Assembly (NCBI RefSeq): GCF_022346605.1
Contig: NZ_JAKRNT010000007.1
Location: 124,001 to 188,000, forward strand
Direction of reading: 5' to 3'
DNA: 64,000 bases
DNA from: Sporosarcina sp. ACRSL
Lineage (GTDB): Bacteria > Bacillota > Bacilli > Bacillales_A > Planococcaceae
Shown here: positions 53,048-61,818 of the stretch, piece after piece
Layout of the letters: each line of letters begins with the position of its first letter
Numbering within the stretch: position 1 is the stretch's first letter
Notes under the pieces: model-generated
What the model was told of the DNA's origin: nothing
Seen by the model: the letters and a program-made list of their open reading frames with translations, nothing else
Database searches by the model: none
Position numbers and translations under genes: made by a program

Positions 53048-53080
53048 GAAAAAAGCTTTACTCCTTCTAGAAGTAAAGCA
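53048..53080 (-). terminator. Repeat-type terminator of the VOC gene
   Basis: On the minus strand: GCTTTACTTCTAGAAGGAGTAAAGC then TTTTTTC. Near-identical terminators serve the genes at 56424 and 60427. Confidence 0.85.
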
Positions 53081-53127
53081 CTCGTTAGTTTAAGTACATT
53101 GTTCGCATTTTCTTTTTTTCTATTACT

Positions 53128-53523
53128 CTATTTATGACTCTGACAAATCGTAATAACGTTAAAGTCTTCATCCCTCATATTAAAGAAAGATACTGCGTGG
53201 TTTCTATGAATACCACCATAAATAATTTCAAAGCCCAGTTCTTGAACATATTCAGCAGCTTTATCAATATCATCAGCTGGCATAAAGAATAGTGGAGGGG
53301 CAGATTGAGGTACTGGGATTTTATCCATTCCATTAGAATCAATCATAATCTCTAATCCATTCGGTAAACGGAATATGTGTAGAGCTCCGTAATTATCCTT
53401 TTCTTCTATTGGCAAACCAAGTAATTTACTATATAAATCTATAGATTTCTCAATATCTCTGCTCCACAAAATTACTGATGAAACTTCACACTTAACTGGA
53501 CTGCTTTTCATTTTTTCAACCAT
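53128..53523 (-). CDS. VOC (glyoxalase/bleomycin-resistance) family protein
   Basis: 131 residues, two beta-alpha-beta-beta-beta units: 'VSSVILWSRDIEKSIDLYSKL' and 'ADDIDKAAEYVQELGFEII'. The metal-ligand positions are only partly conserved, so the activity (dioxygenase, lyase or drug binding) cannot be assigned. GGTGGAG site. Confidence 0.8.
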   Translation of the reverse strand: MVEKMKSSPVKCEVSSVILWSRDIEKSIDLYSKLLGLPIEEKDNYGALHIFRLPNGLEIMIDSNGMDKIPVPQSAPPLFFMPADDIDKAAEYVQELGFEIIYGGIHRNHAVSFFNMRDEDFNVITICQSHK

Positions 53524-53618
53524 TGCCTCTCCACCTTTTTTATTTTTAGTTGAACAAGAGGAAAAATCCGTTAAAGAGACTTAAAGAACTTCAAGTAAAG
53601 TACCCGTTAAAGAAGGAC

Positions 53619-54128
53619 TTACAATAAAAGCTTACCCATTATTACATATGGCAGGTTCGAATTATTTGGGTAAAAAGGTTCTTTCAAGACCATCCATTGT
53701 AAGGACTCATATAGTGAACGTGCAGAATGATTACCCACCTGAGTTGTTAATATCGCGGTCTTATTGTCAACTCCTTTCAATAGTTTTGTAATTAGCATCT
53801 TACCAAGCCCTTGTTTTCTATATGACGGATGGACAGCTAATTCGACAAACTCAAAACAATCTTGTAACCATTTATGATATTCTTCTGAATTAAATTCCTT
53901 TGCGAGTAACTTGTGATAAAACTGTCCAGGTAATGAAGTATATCCATAAGCAAAACCGATCACTTTATAATCATTGGACTTGATTACAAACCCTTTAAAA
54001 CCTTTATATGTGCTATGTTTTAGAATTCGTTCTTTCATGGAGTTATCCTCACTATTCCAAACCTCTTTATAAAGTTCGGATATTTGTTGTATTACTTCGT
54101 TACTTGCTACGTCTAGAACTTTTAACAC
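53619..54128 (-). CDS. GNAT acetyltransferase
   Basis: 169 residues. 'VELAVHPSYRKQGLGKMLITKLL' carries the acetyl-CoA loop R-K-Q-G-L-G-K; 'NHSARSLYESLQW' is motif B. GTG start after GGAGG. Substrate unknown. Confidence 0.82.
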   Translation of the reverse strand: MLKVLDVASNEVIQQISELYKEVWNSEDNSMKERILKHSTYKGFKGFVIKSNDYKVIGFAYGYTSLPGQFYHKLLAKEFNSEEYHKWLQDCFEFVELAVHPSYRKQGLGKMLITKLLKGVDNKTAILTTQVGNHSARSLYESLQWMVLKEPFYPNNSNLPYVIMGKLLL

Positions 54129-54174
54129 TTTGCTACCTCCACTTTTTTACTAACCTCGTCTCAAGAATCCATGA

Positions 54175-55005
54175 TCAATTACTAGTGCACTTGCTTATAG
54201 AGGTTGCATAACACTCTAATAATACAGAAGGCCTAACAGAAAACAGGTCTCTTATATCTTCTAGATGGTGAGTCGATGCATAAGTTGATACGACCTGTAA
54301 TGCGAATGAATATCCCGCGAAAACGGGTATTCCTTTTTGAGGGTTTCCGAAACATAAAGATGCTTTTAGATGATCGTCTGTCGATTTGAGATGATCCTTA
54401 CATTCATTCCAATACCTGACCTCCATCTCAATCGGAAGGTTATCTTTCCACCATCTCTTATCGGGGTACAATGAAAGGGCAAAATACTCTGCCGTCCCCT
54501 CCATTTTGTACCATTCTTCTAACGTAAATGTATCTAGTGATAATTGATAAATAGGGTTTTCTGGACTTGCATGATGACATTCATGGGCTAGTAAATATTG
54601 AAGAAAATCAATATCGGGTCGAGGAGGTATCGCGATAATTATATTGCCTGGCCCATTCGTAAAAGCGTTGGTCCACATTGATTGTGGCTGATCTCGAAAA
54701 AAAGGTAACAGTAGAGCAGGGACTACTGTGATTCGCATTTCCTCAAAGGGCAAATAGCAGCTCACATTTTGAAAAGTTTCATGGACAATCCTCTCTATTT
54801 CATCAACATCCCATTCGAGGTTTTTGATTTCAGTTTCGGATAGCTCCTTACATTTGAGTAACTGAAAACGTTGAATTAATTGTTCCGATTCGGTCATCCA
54901 AGAAGTTTCGGAAACTAAATTACTAAACTCTTCCTTTAAATAATCTTCGATTCGACTACGGTTTACTAAGAGTTTGGATGGCGTTATTTGTTTAACAAGG
55001 GTCAC
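54175..55005 (-). CDS. DUF2268-type predicted zinc protease
   Basis: 276 residues. 'YLLAHECHHASPENP' holds HExxH-like HECHH and 'EEWYKMEGTAEYFA' the third zinc ligand, as in DUF2268 proteins. No signal peptide, so cytosolic. GTG start after AGGAGGGG. Substrate not known. Confidence 0.8.
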   Translation of the reverse strand: MTLVKQITPSKLLVNRSRIEDYLKEEFSNLVSETSWMTESEQLIQRFQLLKCKELSETEIKNLEWDVDEIERIVHETFQNVSCYLPFEEMRITVVPALLLPFFRDQPQSMWTNAFTNGPGNIIIAIPPRPDIDFLQYLLAHECHHASPENPIYQLSLDTFTLEEWYKMEGTAEYFALSLYPDKRWWKDNLPIEMEVRYWNECKDHLKSTDDHLKASLCFGNPQKGIPVFAGYSFALQVVSTYASTHHLEDIRDLFSVRPSVLLECYATSISKCTSN

Positions 55006-55126
55006 GATTTATCCCCTCCTTTTTGTCCTCTAAGTTATATTCTACAATAATTCATGTCCCTGTTTCTAAATATTTTCAATAATGGTATTATTTATTTGAA
55101 ATAATCATACAAAGGGAGAGGTTCTT

Positions 55127-55615
55127 TTGAAAACTGCCACAAATGATAAAGCCATTAGTAAAGAGGTAACGATTCATGCACCGTTAAATTTAGTTTGGCA
55201 TGCCTGGACAATCTCTGAAAGAGTTTCTGAATGGTTTGCTCCTGAAACGGTAGTAGAATTGAGGGAAGGCGGAGCATACGAACTGTATTTTATACCTGGA
55301 AATCATACAAATATGAATACGAAGGGCTGTAAAATCACAAAACTTATCAATGACAAAGAGCTATCTTTTACTTGGAAAGGGCCAGACCCATTTGAGGCAT
55401 TGATGAACAAAGAAGATGAATTAACAATTGTTAATGTTAGTTTCAAATCAATCAATGATCATTCGACAAAGGTGGTTGTTGAACATATTGGATTTAAAGA
55501 TCATGAGGACTGGACTGAAGCAATTAACTGGCACCAAATGGCTTGGTCAGGAGTTCTTCAGAGTCTAAAATCTGCACTCGAAAAAGACGAGGGGAATTTA
55601 TGTTGCCAGCCCTAA
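55127..55615 (+). CDS. SRPBCC/AHSA1-domain protein
   Basis: 162 residues. 'TIHAPLNLVWHAWTISERVSEWFAP' opens the START-like fold used by Aha1-type proteins; 'HIGFKDHEDWTEAINWHQMAWSGVLQSLK' is the C-terminal helix. It binds a hydrophobic ligand in the cytosol; ligand unknown. TTG start after GGGAGAGG. Confidence 0.85.
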   Translation: MKTATNDKAISKEVTIHAPLNLVWHAWTISERVSEWFAPETVVELREGGAYELYFIPGNHTNMNTKGCKITKLINDKELSFTWKGPDPFEALMNKEDELTIVNVSFKSINDHSTKVVVEHIGFKDHEDWTEAINWHQMAWSGVLQSLKSALEKDEGNLCCQP

Positions 55616-55681
55616 GTTTTTTTATCGGCCATCTATTTTTTAGATGGTTTTTTATTTGCCTAAAGAAGTTACCTTTAACGA

Positions 55682-55984
55682 CTAAAACAGTTGTTTCAAT
55701 AATTGTAGAACTGCTGGGTTGGTAACAAACCCAATAAGTAAAAAACTATAAACAATTCTTCTGTTAAATTGACTGATCATCTTTTTTCTTCTGATGTAAG
55801 TAATGACTATGAAACAATAGATAGGGTAGAGAGCAAAGGATAGGAATACAATAATTATTAAAGCAGTTCCTGCATCGTTAGATACTTTCTCAATCCAAAG
55901 TCCGACACTCCATTGAATGAAGCAAAGAATGAGTAGTCCAGTCCATATCAAATATGGGATTTTCACATGTGAATTCGAATTCAA
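55682..55984 (-). CDS. Small membrane protein, second gene of the duplicated module
   Basis: 100 residues, three hydrophobic helices, basic loop 'IRRKKMISQFNRR'. TTG start overlaps the TGA of the preceding frame (ATTGA), so it was translated by coupling to the gene upstream. That upstream gene is now frameshifted, so its expression may be reduced. A 13-codon relic of a second copy is at 52610. Confidence 0.6.
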   Translation of the reverse strand: MNSNSHVKIPYLIWTGLLILCFIQWSVGLWIEKVSNDAGTALIIIVFLSFALYPIYCFIVITYIRRKKMISQFNRRIVYSFLLIGFVTNPAVLQLLKQLF

Positions 55985-56303
55985 TTTCCCGTTTTCCTTT
56001 TCTTATAGAAAACAAGACCACTACAAAGTATATAGAAAATCAAAATGATAACACCTAAGGGGAATTCTATATTGATCACCTGTCCTGAATCCTTCGTACT
56101 CATATAAATCAAATGGATTCCAGGTAATATGCCCAAAATGCCTCCCCAAAACTTTTCTTTACTTAAAAGGAAACCACACACTAAAAACAAAGCTATCCAA
56201 ACAAATACAATCGTAGAGATGGAACTGATTCCAAAAGAAATTGCCAACCATCCATAAAAACTGCGAACAAAATTGCAGGTATATAAAATACCGTTTTCAT
56301 CAT
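55981..56303 (-). pseudogene. Small membrane protein, duplicated module copy 2, frameshifted near its start
   Basis: The ATG and Shine-Dalgarno match copy 1, but a run of five A's (six in copy 1) near 56255 shifts the frame after about 18 codons. From 'FYGWLAISFG' to 'FYKKRKTGN' the reading frame is intact. Copy 1 has the opposite defect: good start, broken end. Together they give one complete ~107-aa protein with four helices. Confidence 0.8.
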
Positions 56304-56379
56304 AAGACTCTCCTCCACAAATACATTTCACATCCCATTACAGTTTCAGGTTTAAATCAATTGCCTCGAAAGCTCTATA

Positions 56380-56410
56380 AAAAAAGCTTTACTCATTCTT
56401 GAAGTAAAGC
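56380..56410 (-). terminator. Repeat-type terminator
   Basis: Minus strand: GCTTTACTTCAAGAATGAGTAAAGC then TTTTTTTA, after the gene at 56424. Confidence 0.85.
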
Positions 56411-56423
56411 CCTCGATAGTGAA

Positions 56424-56774
56424 TTAGCGGTAGTTGTGATCATTCAAATACTTTAACCACTCATCAATTTCTACTTTCATAAATCTTTTCTCATCATTGA
56501 TTTTTAAATATGGGACAAACCGGTATGTGTCATAACTACTTAGTTCTGCTCTTTCCGAATCATCCCTTAAAATAATGTTTTCTAATGCTTGTTCGCTTAT
56601 TTGTAGATAGTTAGCAAGTTGAGTGGTTGTCATCAAATCAGGTGTTGAATTAGTCATTTGTGACTCGTTCTCTTTACTAGTTGATTTTGACGATGAATTA
56701 CTTAGAATAAAAGCAGATAGTACGATTGATAATCCTAGGATGAGAACTCCTATTAAATATGTTGTTTGTTTCAA
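56424..56774 (-). CDS. Membrane-anchored helix-turn-helix (MerR/excisionase-like) protein
   Basis: 116 residues. TTG start behind AGGGGGC; the first 24 residues are a membrane anchor ('TYLIGVLILGLSIVLSAFIL'), then a Ser/Asn/Lys linker, then 'LMTTTQLANYLQISEQALENII' to 'PYLKINDEKRFMKVEIDEWL', the layout of an excisionase-type winged HTH. If the membrane topology is N-in, the HTH would be outside the cell, which suggests the fold is used for something other than DNA binding. It overlaps the ribosome-binding region of the GNAT gene stop upstream. Confidence 0.65.
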   Translation of the reverse strand: MKQTTYLIGVLILGLSIVLSAFILSNSSSKSTSKENESQMTNSTPDLMTTTQLANYLQISEQALENIILRDDSERAELSSYDTYRFVPYLKINDEKRFMKVEIDEWLKYLNDHNYR

Positions 56775-56775
56775 A

Positions 56776-57270
56776 TTATAGCCCCCTGGCAAATTGTTTC
56801 AACAATTTCTCCATAATAAGTTCGTCATAGGGAAGGTCTTGTAATAAGCGTTCTTCCACGATTTCATATCCTTTTTCTCTGTACAAATTGGGTAAATAAG
56901 GATGAGTTTTAGCTACCGTTAACCTAACTCTTTTTTCTCCCATCTCTGAAAGCTTATATTCCCCGTACTTCATTAACTTTGTGGCAATGCCTTTTCCCTT
57001 GTAAGATGACGCAACAGCCAATCTACTTAGCACATAACACTGCCACTCTTCACTGTATTTAAACCGTATAGTAGCAATGATGTTGTTTGTATGTTTTTCT
57101 TTCCCTATGTATATGAGCATGTTGTCGATCCATTCTCTAACTTCTTCAGCCCCAACTTTGGACGCACTCGAAGGAAACCCCAATTTCTCATTTTCCGAGT
57201 AGGCGTCATGATAAATCTCCACTAATTTTTCGGCATCGGCATGTTTTGCCCTTTCGATAATCAGTTCCAT
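56776..57270 (-). CDS. GNAT acetyltransferase
   Basis: 164 residues. 'RLAVASSYKGKGIATKLMKYG' carries the acetyl-CoA loop; 'YLPNLYREKGYEIVEE' is motif B. AAGGAGG before ATG 57270. Second gene of a unit with the phosphatase at 57282, 11 bases apart. Confidence 0.85.
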   Translation of the reverse strand: MELIIERAKHADAEKLVEIYHDAYSENEKLGFPSSASKVGAEEVREWIDNMLIYIGKEKHTNNIIATIRFKYSEEWQCYVLSRLAVASSYKGKGIATKLMKYGEYKLSEMGEKRVRLTVAKTHPYLPNLYREKGYEIVEERLLQDLPYDELIMEKLLKQFARGL

Positions 57271-57281
57271 TTGAAACCTCC

Positions 57282-57854
57282 TTACTTGGAAAGGTGGGAT
57301 GTTTGGTTGAAGTCTTTTACTCTCCATGTACCTTGATGGAAGTATATATTGCTCATACACGCATTGAGTAACTTCGTTTTCCCGGATCCTATCTCACCGT
57401 TAGATAAAACAGCTAAAATAGCATTGATGACAGCACCATGTGCGACAAGCAATATTTGATGGTCGCCATACATTTGATTGATCTTCTCAATGCCTTCCAT
57501 TACCCTCTGATTAAGGGATGCTCTGTCTTCTTGATTGGGATATTGTTTATCTGGAAACTTAGATATTCTTTCTTCGAATGTCATTCCTTCAGCGTCTCCA
57601 TAACCCCTTTCCAAAAACTCTTCCATTTCAACAACAGGTACAGTGCGATTTCCATTAATAATTTCTGCTGTTTGTTTAGCTCTTTTTAGTGGACTCGTTA
57701 TCACCACATTCCAATGCGATGTGTTAAGGAACTCACGACATTCCTCTGCTTGCAGCATACCCGTCTCATTCAAGGGGATATCAGTTCTTCCTTGAAGCTT
57801 TCCCAATGCATTCCAGTCAGTTTCTCCGTGTCTAATCAAGCGTATTGAAGTAAT
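57282..57854 (-). CDS. Histidine phosphatase family protein with probable ATT start
   Basis: 190 residues. 'LIRHGETDWNALGKLQGRTD' is the catalytic RHG motif; 'ITSPLKRAKQTAEII', 'ERGYGDAEGMT' and 'LLVAHGAVI' complete the active site of the phosphoglycerate-mutase-like branch. The family's first strand needs codons before the TTG at 57839. An in-frame TGA lies just upstream, so the only start that keeps the strand ('MTSIRLIRHGE') is ATT at 57854, with AAAGGGG nine bases before. Substrate probably a small phosphoester. Confidence 0.8.
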   Translation of the reverse strand: MTSIRLIRHGETDWNALGKLQGRTDIPLNETGMLQAEECREFLNTSHWNVVITSPLKRAKQTAEIINGNRTVPVVEMEEFLERGYGDAEGMTFEERISKFPDKQYPNQEDRASLNQRVMEGIEKINQMYGDHQILLVAHGAVINAILAVLSNGEIGSGKTKLLNACMSNIYFHQGTWRVKDFNQTSHLSK

Positions 57855-57987
57855 TTTAATTCACCCCTTTAAGTTACTTCTTTAATAAGTTCTATATTAG
57901 CAATTGAATTCCTTCTTATAGGATTCATACATAAGATGATACGTGGTAAACTGAATCTATTGTGTAATTCTGAAAGTAGGTTGTTCA

Positions 57988-58725
57988 ATGGAATTTGTCA
58001 TCTTTTTTATGATTGGAATTATAGGTAATGTAGTCGGCACATTGGTCGGAGGAGGGGGACTGATTAGCTTACCCACTATGTTACTGATGGGGTTACCCGT
58101 GCATTCAGCAATCGGTGCAAATAAGGTTTCCAATACTGTCAGTTCACTCTCAAGCTTCCTTGTCATATTAAAGAGAAAAGAAGTTTCCACGAAAGAAGCA
58201 TTATTAGTCCTCATGTTTTGTCTTGGAGGAGGTATTTTAGGTGGACTCATTGCTTCCTTGTTAAGCGGAAATACATTAACGGTTATTGCAATCATTTTAT
58301 TAAGCTTTGCATTTGTAACTTCCTTCATGAATACAGGTAATTTTGATGGAACTGAACAGTTTCATGCAAATAAAAAATCAGGAACTGCACTAATTGGCAT
58401 AGGAATGTATGACGGAATGTTTGGGCCGGGAAGCAGTACACTTGCGATGTATTTATATGCAAGCCAAAAAATTGCCTATATCCGAGCAGTTGGCTTAGCA
58501 AGAGTTGGGGTTTTTGCAAGTTGTTTTGGTTCTGCCATCACTTACATATCAACGGGTAAAATTTTATGGCCACTTACCATAGCCTTAATGCTTGGATCCA
58601 TTGTTGGTGCACAGTTCGGAGTAAGATTAGCTCGTAAATTAAAAACGGAACATGTAAAACCACTTCTTAGATTAGTAACAGTGCTGTTAATCTTACAAAT
58701 GATTGTAGATTACTTTAATTTTTAA
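57988..58725 (+). CDS. TauE/SafE family membrane permease
   Basis: 245 residues, about eight helices. 'GNVVGTLVGGGGLISLPTML', 'GANKVSNTVSSLSSFLV' and 'GMYDGMFGPGSSTLAMYLY' are the two repeated TauE/SafE motifs. Members export sulfite or organosulfonates or other small anions. Weak ribosome-binding site. Single gene. Confidence 0.88.
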   Translation: MEFVIFFMIGIIGNVVGTLVGGGGLISLPTMLLMGLPVHSAIGANKVSNTVSSLSSFLVILKRKEVSTKEALLVLMFCLGGGILGGLIASLLSGNTLTVIAIILLSFAFVTSFMNTGNFDGTEQFHANKKSGTALIGIGMYDGMFGPGSSTLAMYLYASQKIAYIRAVGLARVGVFASCFGSAITYISTGKILWPLTIALMLGSIVGAQFGVRLARKLKTEHVKPLLRLVTVLLILQMIVDYFNF

Positions 58726-58774
58726 AAGTATCTTTTTTGAAGATGCTATTTGTACTACAATTCTGACCAGACAA

Positions 58775-58814
58775 ACAAGGCGTCCCTCACACTTTTAGAT
58801 CGACGCCTCCTTGA
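58775..58814 (+). terminator. Intrinsic terminator
   Basis: CAAGGCGTC ... GACGCCTCCTTG after the TauE gene; the tail is not T-rich, so strength is uncertain. Confidence 0.55.
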
Positions 58815-58902
58815 TGTAAGATAGTATTTAAAGGGGTTCTCATAAAAAAATAAAATTCTATTCAACTTATTCTTCAACAATCCTGCTCTGTTAGTTGAAC
58901 AA

Positions 58903-58932
58903 GAAAAGAGAGCTTTCTAAGCAGCTCCGATT
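58903..58932 (-). terminator. Terminator-type repeat of the EcsB-like gene
   Basis: Minus strand: GGAGCTGCTTAGAAAGCTC then TCTTTTC, preceded by CTAACGGGTGCTTTACTAAAA. Same family as 51976 but on the other strand. Confidence 0.75.
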
Positions 58933-58965
58933 TTTTAGTAAAGCACCCGTTAGTTGAATACCAAG

Positions 58966-60159
58966 CTATTCTTTTAAGGTGCTTCCTGAGACATTGACCC
59001 TCTTTGATACAAAGAAATACACGAATACATAAACAAATAAACTTCCAATTACAAGATAGTATATTTTAGCAGTAGAAGTATGAATGAACATAGCAAAATA
59101 TAGAATAAATAATTGTCCATATAATATAACCAAGACAAACTTTAAGAAAGAATTATTTATCTGGGATTTAGAAATAGGGTAAAGTAATGCACTTTGTTTA
59201 ATTTCATGTTGTAAAGGAATTACTTGAAGTCCAGTCATAAGTAAAATTAGGATATTAAAAATCCAACCACTTGTTGGTATAGCATAATTAACAAATATTC
59301 CAATCAAAGTTAATCTTAAATAAAGATAAAAATAATCATTATATCTTACAAACAAGTGTGAGTATAAATATACGAATGTGTTGCTTTGACTATATGGGAT
59401 ATACCTTTTAAGTATCATAGTAAGCAAACGTCTATTCCTAAAAGAACGGCTAAGATTAGGCACATCCATAAAAAAGTTAATAAATTTAAAGTTTTTTAAT
59501 AAGGCATTTTCTTCCTCGACTATTAACCATTGCCAATTTATATTTCTTTTTTTTCCTATAATATAAATTAAAAAGATGGCATTTATACTCATTAAAATAA
59601 GCTCAAAAATCCATTCATTCTCAAACAAAAAGTAACACATAAAATATATTGAAAGAAACCTATTTAACCTATGTAACACAAGTTGTACATAGTCCTCTAA
59701 CCATTGTTCAGTCCATTTCATTAAAATGTTATAAGCAGCAATCCCCACTATAAAAAAAAGAAAGGGAAGATTTATATTATCTGTGTGCAAAAATAGGGAT
59801 AAAAAAACAGTTATGAAACTTACCAATTTAATAACATCAATAACCAAACTATATATAAGTGATTTAATAAAATATGACTTTAATTTCATTTCTAATGGCA
59901 ACAAAAAGATTATATCTGCCCTTTTAAAAAACGTACGAACTTTTGTCTGTATTAAAATGTAGGTTACAAACAGTGATAAGATTACTTCAACAGATATTTG
60001 AGGAGGTATCCAATGAAAAAATAAATTAAAATAATAAATAAAGATAATGCTAATGAATATAAAAAAATAAACAACATTCGCACCAATGATTGAATAGTAT
60101 CTGAACATTTTTTTATAAAATTCCTGAACCCTTAAACCCCATAATGATTTTATATCCAT
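58966..60159 (-). CDS. EcsB-like ABC transporter permease (orphan)
   Basis: 397 residues, about ten helices. 'FFKRADIIFLLPLEMKLKSY' and 'INFFMDVPNLSRSFRNRR' match EcsB. In Bacillus, EcsB works with the ATPase EcsA and affects intramembrane proteolysis and secretion. No ecsA is next to this copy, it is very AT-rich and its site is weak, so it is probably an accessory paralogue that uses another ATPase. It could belong to a bacteriocin-export or immunity locus. Confidence 0.75.
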   Translation of the reverse strand: MDIKSLWGLRVQEFYKKMFRYYSIIGANVVYFFIFISIIFIYYFNLFFHWIPPQISVEVILSLFVTYILIQTKVRTFFKRADIIFLLPLEMKLKSYFIKSLIYSLVIDVIKLVSFITVFLSLFLHTDNINLPFLFFIVGIAAYNILMKWTEQWLEDYVQLVLHRLNRFLSIYFMCYFLFENEWIFELILMSINAIFLIYIIGKKRNINWQWLIVEEENALLKNFKFINFFMDVPNLSRSFRNRRLLTMILKRYIPYSQSNTFVYLYSHLFVRYNDYFYLYLRLTLIGIFVNYAIPTSGWIFNILILLMTGLQVIPLQHEIKQSALLYPISKSQINNSFLKFVLVILYGQLFILYFAMFIHTSTAKIYYLVIGSLFVYVFVYFFVSKRVNVSGSTLKE

Positions 60160-60308
60160 TAGTACACCATACTTTCATTGAATACTAGCTTAATGGCACT
60201 ATTATTATCTTTCCCTTTTTTTACAATTGCCCCTGTCTTAATTGCTCCAATACAACTCATGACTGAATATTCTCCATTCGAGTCGTATATCCCTTCTTTA
60301 GTTCAATA

Positions 60309-60341
60309 AGAAAAAGGCTTTACTCCATCTGGAAGTAAAGC
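60309..60341 (-). terminator. Repeat-type terminator
   Basis: Minus strand: GCTTTACTTCCAGATGGAGTAAAGC then CTTTTTC, after the lipoprotein gene at 60427. Confidence 0.85.
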
Positions 60342-60426
60342 ACCCGTTAGTTTAAGCACATTTCTTCACACACTTATAAAACTACTTCATTTTTAAGGAA
60401 GTTTGTATCCTTCAAGAAATTCACTG

Positions 60427-60798
60427 TTAGTATTTCTCTATCTTTATTTTCACCTTTATTTTTTCCTCGCTAGTTGTTCCTGTATCTGTTTCAGAAATGT
60501 TCTTAATAGAATTTTCAACTATTTGTTGAATCAACTTATCATCAATTTTTGCATCTTTCGGGAAACCTACTGATACTGTTAATTCATCAGTACCCCCATC
60601 TAACATTATTGCTAGTGAATCACTTGCAAGTTCTGTTTGCTCTGTAATAGATACTATTATTTCATTTTGTAATTCAGATAATAACCCGCTTTTCTGTGAA
60701 AATACTACTTCCATCTCGCTTTCTAATACCTCGGTTGTATTACATCCAACTAACAAGATTGAACAAAATAAAATTCTAAAAATTATAGCCCTTTTCAT
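60427..60798 (-). CDS. Small lipoprotein
   Basis: 123 residues with lipobox 'LVGC' (Cys 19). The mature part is an alpha-beta domain with 'MLDGGTDELTVSVGFPKD' ending in a lysine/glutamate-rich strand. It follows the anti-sigma gene by 48 bases on the same strand and may be part of the ECF operon. Function unknown. Confidence 0.7.
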   Translation of the reverse strand: MKRAIIFRILFCSILLVGCNTTEVLESEMEVVFSQKSGLLSELQNEIIVSITEQTELASDSLAIMLDGGTDELTVSVGFPKDAKIDDKLIQQIVENSIKNISETDTGTTSEEKIKVKIKIEKY

Positions 60799-60846
60799 CG
60801 TTTCTAAATTCCCCTTTCAAAAATAAATTGCACATTCCACAACAGT

Positions 60847-61818
60847 TTAATATTGATCTGTTGTTGCTCCTAATGTAGCTCCCCGAATCATAGATTCATC
60901 ACTAAACTTTATTAAATCACTTGGTTTCCCTGTAACTATCACACCAATAATTTTGAGGTTCTGCGGTTCTAGTTTTATTTCTCCCTGATTAGTTATGTTA
61001 GTAATAATTCTCTCTGCATCTTCTTGATAATCACCGCCATCTTCTTTTACCTTCTCTAAGGTCGAAATAAAATTAGAGGCAGAATAGGTTTCTGCAAACC
61101 GGTTATATGAAAAGCCATATGCTTGAAAACCATGGATAGTAGCATCTCGGAAATCCTCATCTTTGTTAAAATTATTATCTTTTTCTATTTGATCTTTACT
61201 AAAAGTATCTACCCAATACCATGCTAATTGTTCTTTAAATATCTCATTTACTTCCTCGATGGAGTATCCATCATCAAATGAAAAAGCCATCTCTACAACT
61301 TTGTTATCACCAATCACATTAAGTAACTGTCTGTCGTCAAATATTTGCTTATAATTTACTTGTGGTTGAAAAAATTCAACGACTCTTTTTCCCTCATAAT
61401 ACATAGGAATTCGCTCATCATCCGAGTAGCCAAAGCCAGAAGGACTGTTATTTGAAATAAGTCGAGATGAACCGAAAATAGTAAAAACTTTTTCCCGTTC
61501 CCCCCATGGAATTGGTACTCCTCCAACGATTTTTACTAACTTCGTTTTTGCTGTTGCAGAAGTTAGAGAATAATTAAATATGCCTCCTCGCTCTTCGACG
61601 TTGGCGCCCATAACCCCGTTCCAAGCCGAATCTAAGTCGGTCTCCTTTACCATTTTTATTTTCATTACTGTATCGCCAATAAAATATAGTCCAAATAATA
61701 CTATGACACTAATAACGAATGAAATAAGTACCATTTTAATCATTGACCGTTTCTTTGCTTGTTTTACTAATTTCTCAAACTCAAAATCTTTTGGAAAAAA
61801 CTCATTTTCTGTGTCCAT
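60847..61818 (-). CDS. Anti-sigma factor (sigma-factor regulator N/C domains)
   Basis: 323 residues. An N-terminal cytoplasmic part of about 25 residues ('FEFEKLVKQAKKRSMIKM'), one transmembrane helix (about 30-50), then a large extracellular domain ending 'NLKIIGVIVTGKPSDLIKF', the plan of sigma-regulator proteins such as those paired with SigM- or SigX-like factors. ATG 61818 has AGGAGG seven bases before; the ATG at 61824 is too close. It overlaps the sigma gene, as is usual for such pairs. Confidence 0.82.
   Translation of the reverse strand: MDTENEFFPKDFEFEKLVKQAKKRSMIKMVLISFVISVIVLFGLYFIGDTVMKIKMVKETDLDSAWNGVMGANVEERGGIFNYSLTSATAKTKLVKIVGGVPIPWGEREKVFTIFGSSRLISNNSPSGFGYSDDERIPMYYEGKRVVEFFQPQVNYKQIFDDRQLLNVIGDNKVVEMAFSFDDGYSIEEVNEIFKEQLAWYWVDTFSKDQIEKDNNFNKDEDFRDATIHGFQAYGFSYNRFAETYSASNFISTLEKVKEDGGDYQEDAERIITNITNQGEIKLEPQNLKIIGVIVTGKPSDLIKFSDESMIRGATLGATTDQY

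Noticed and set aside
52707-56331. Two intact paralogous membrane genes
   Set aside because: Alignment of the two DNA copies shows a single-base loss in each, in different places, so each annotated frame has one end in the wrong frame.
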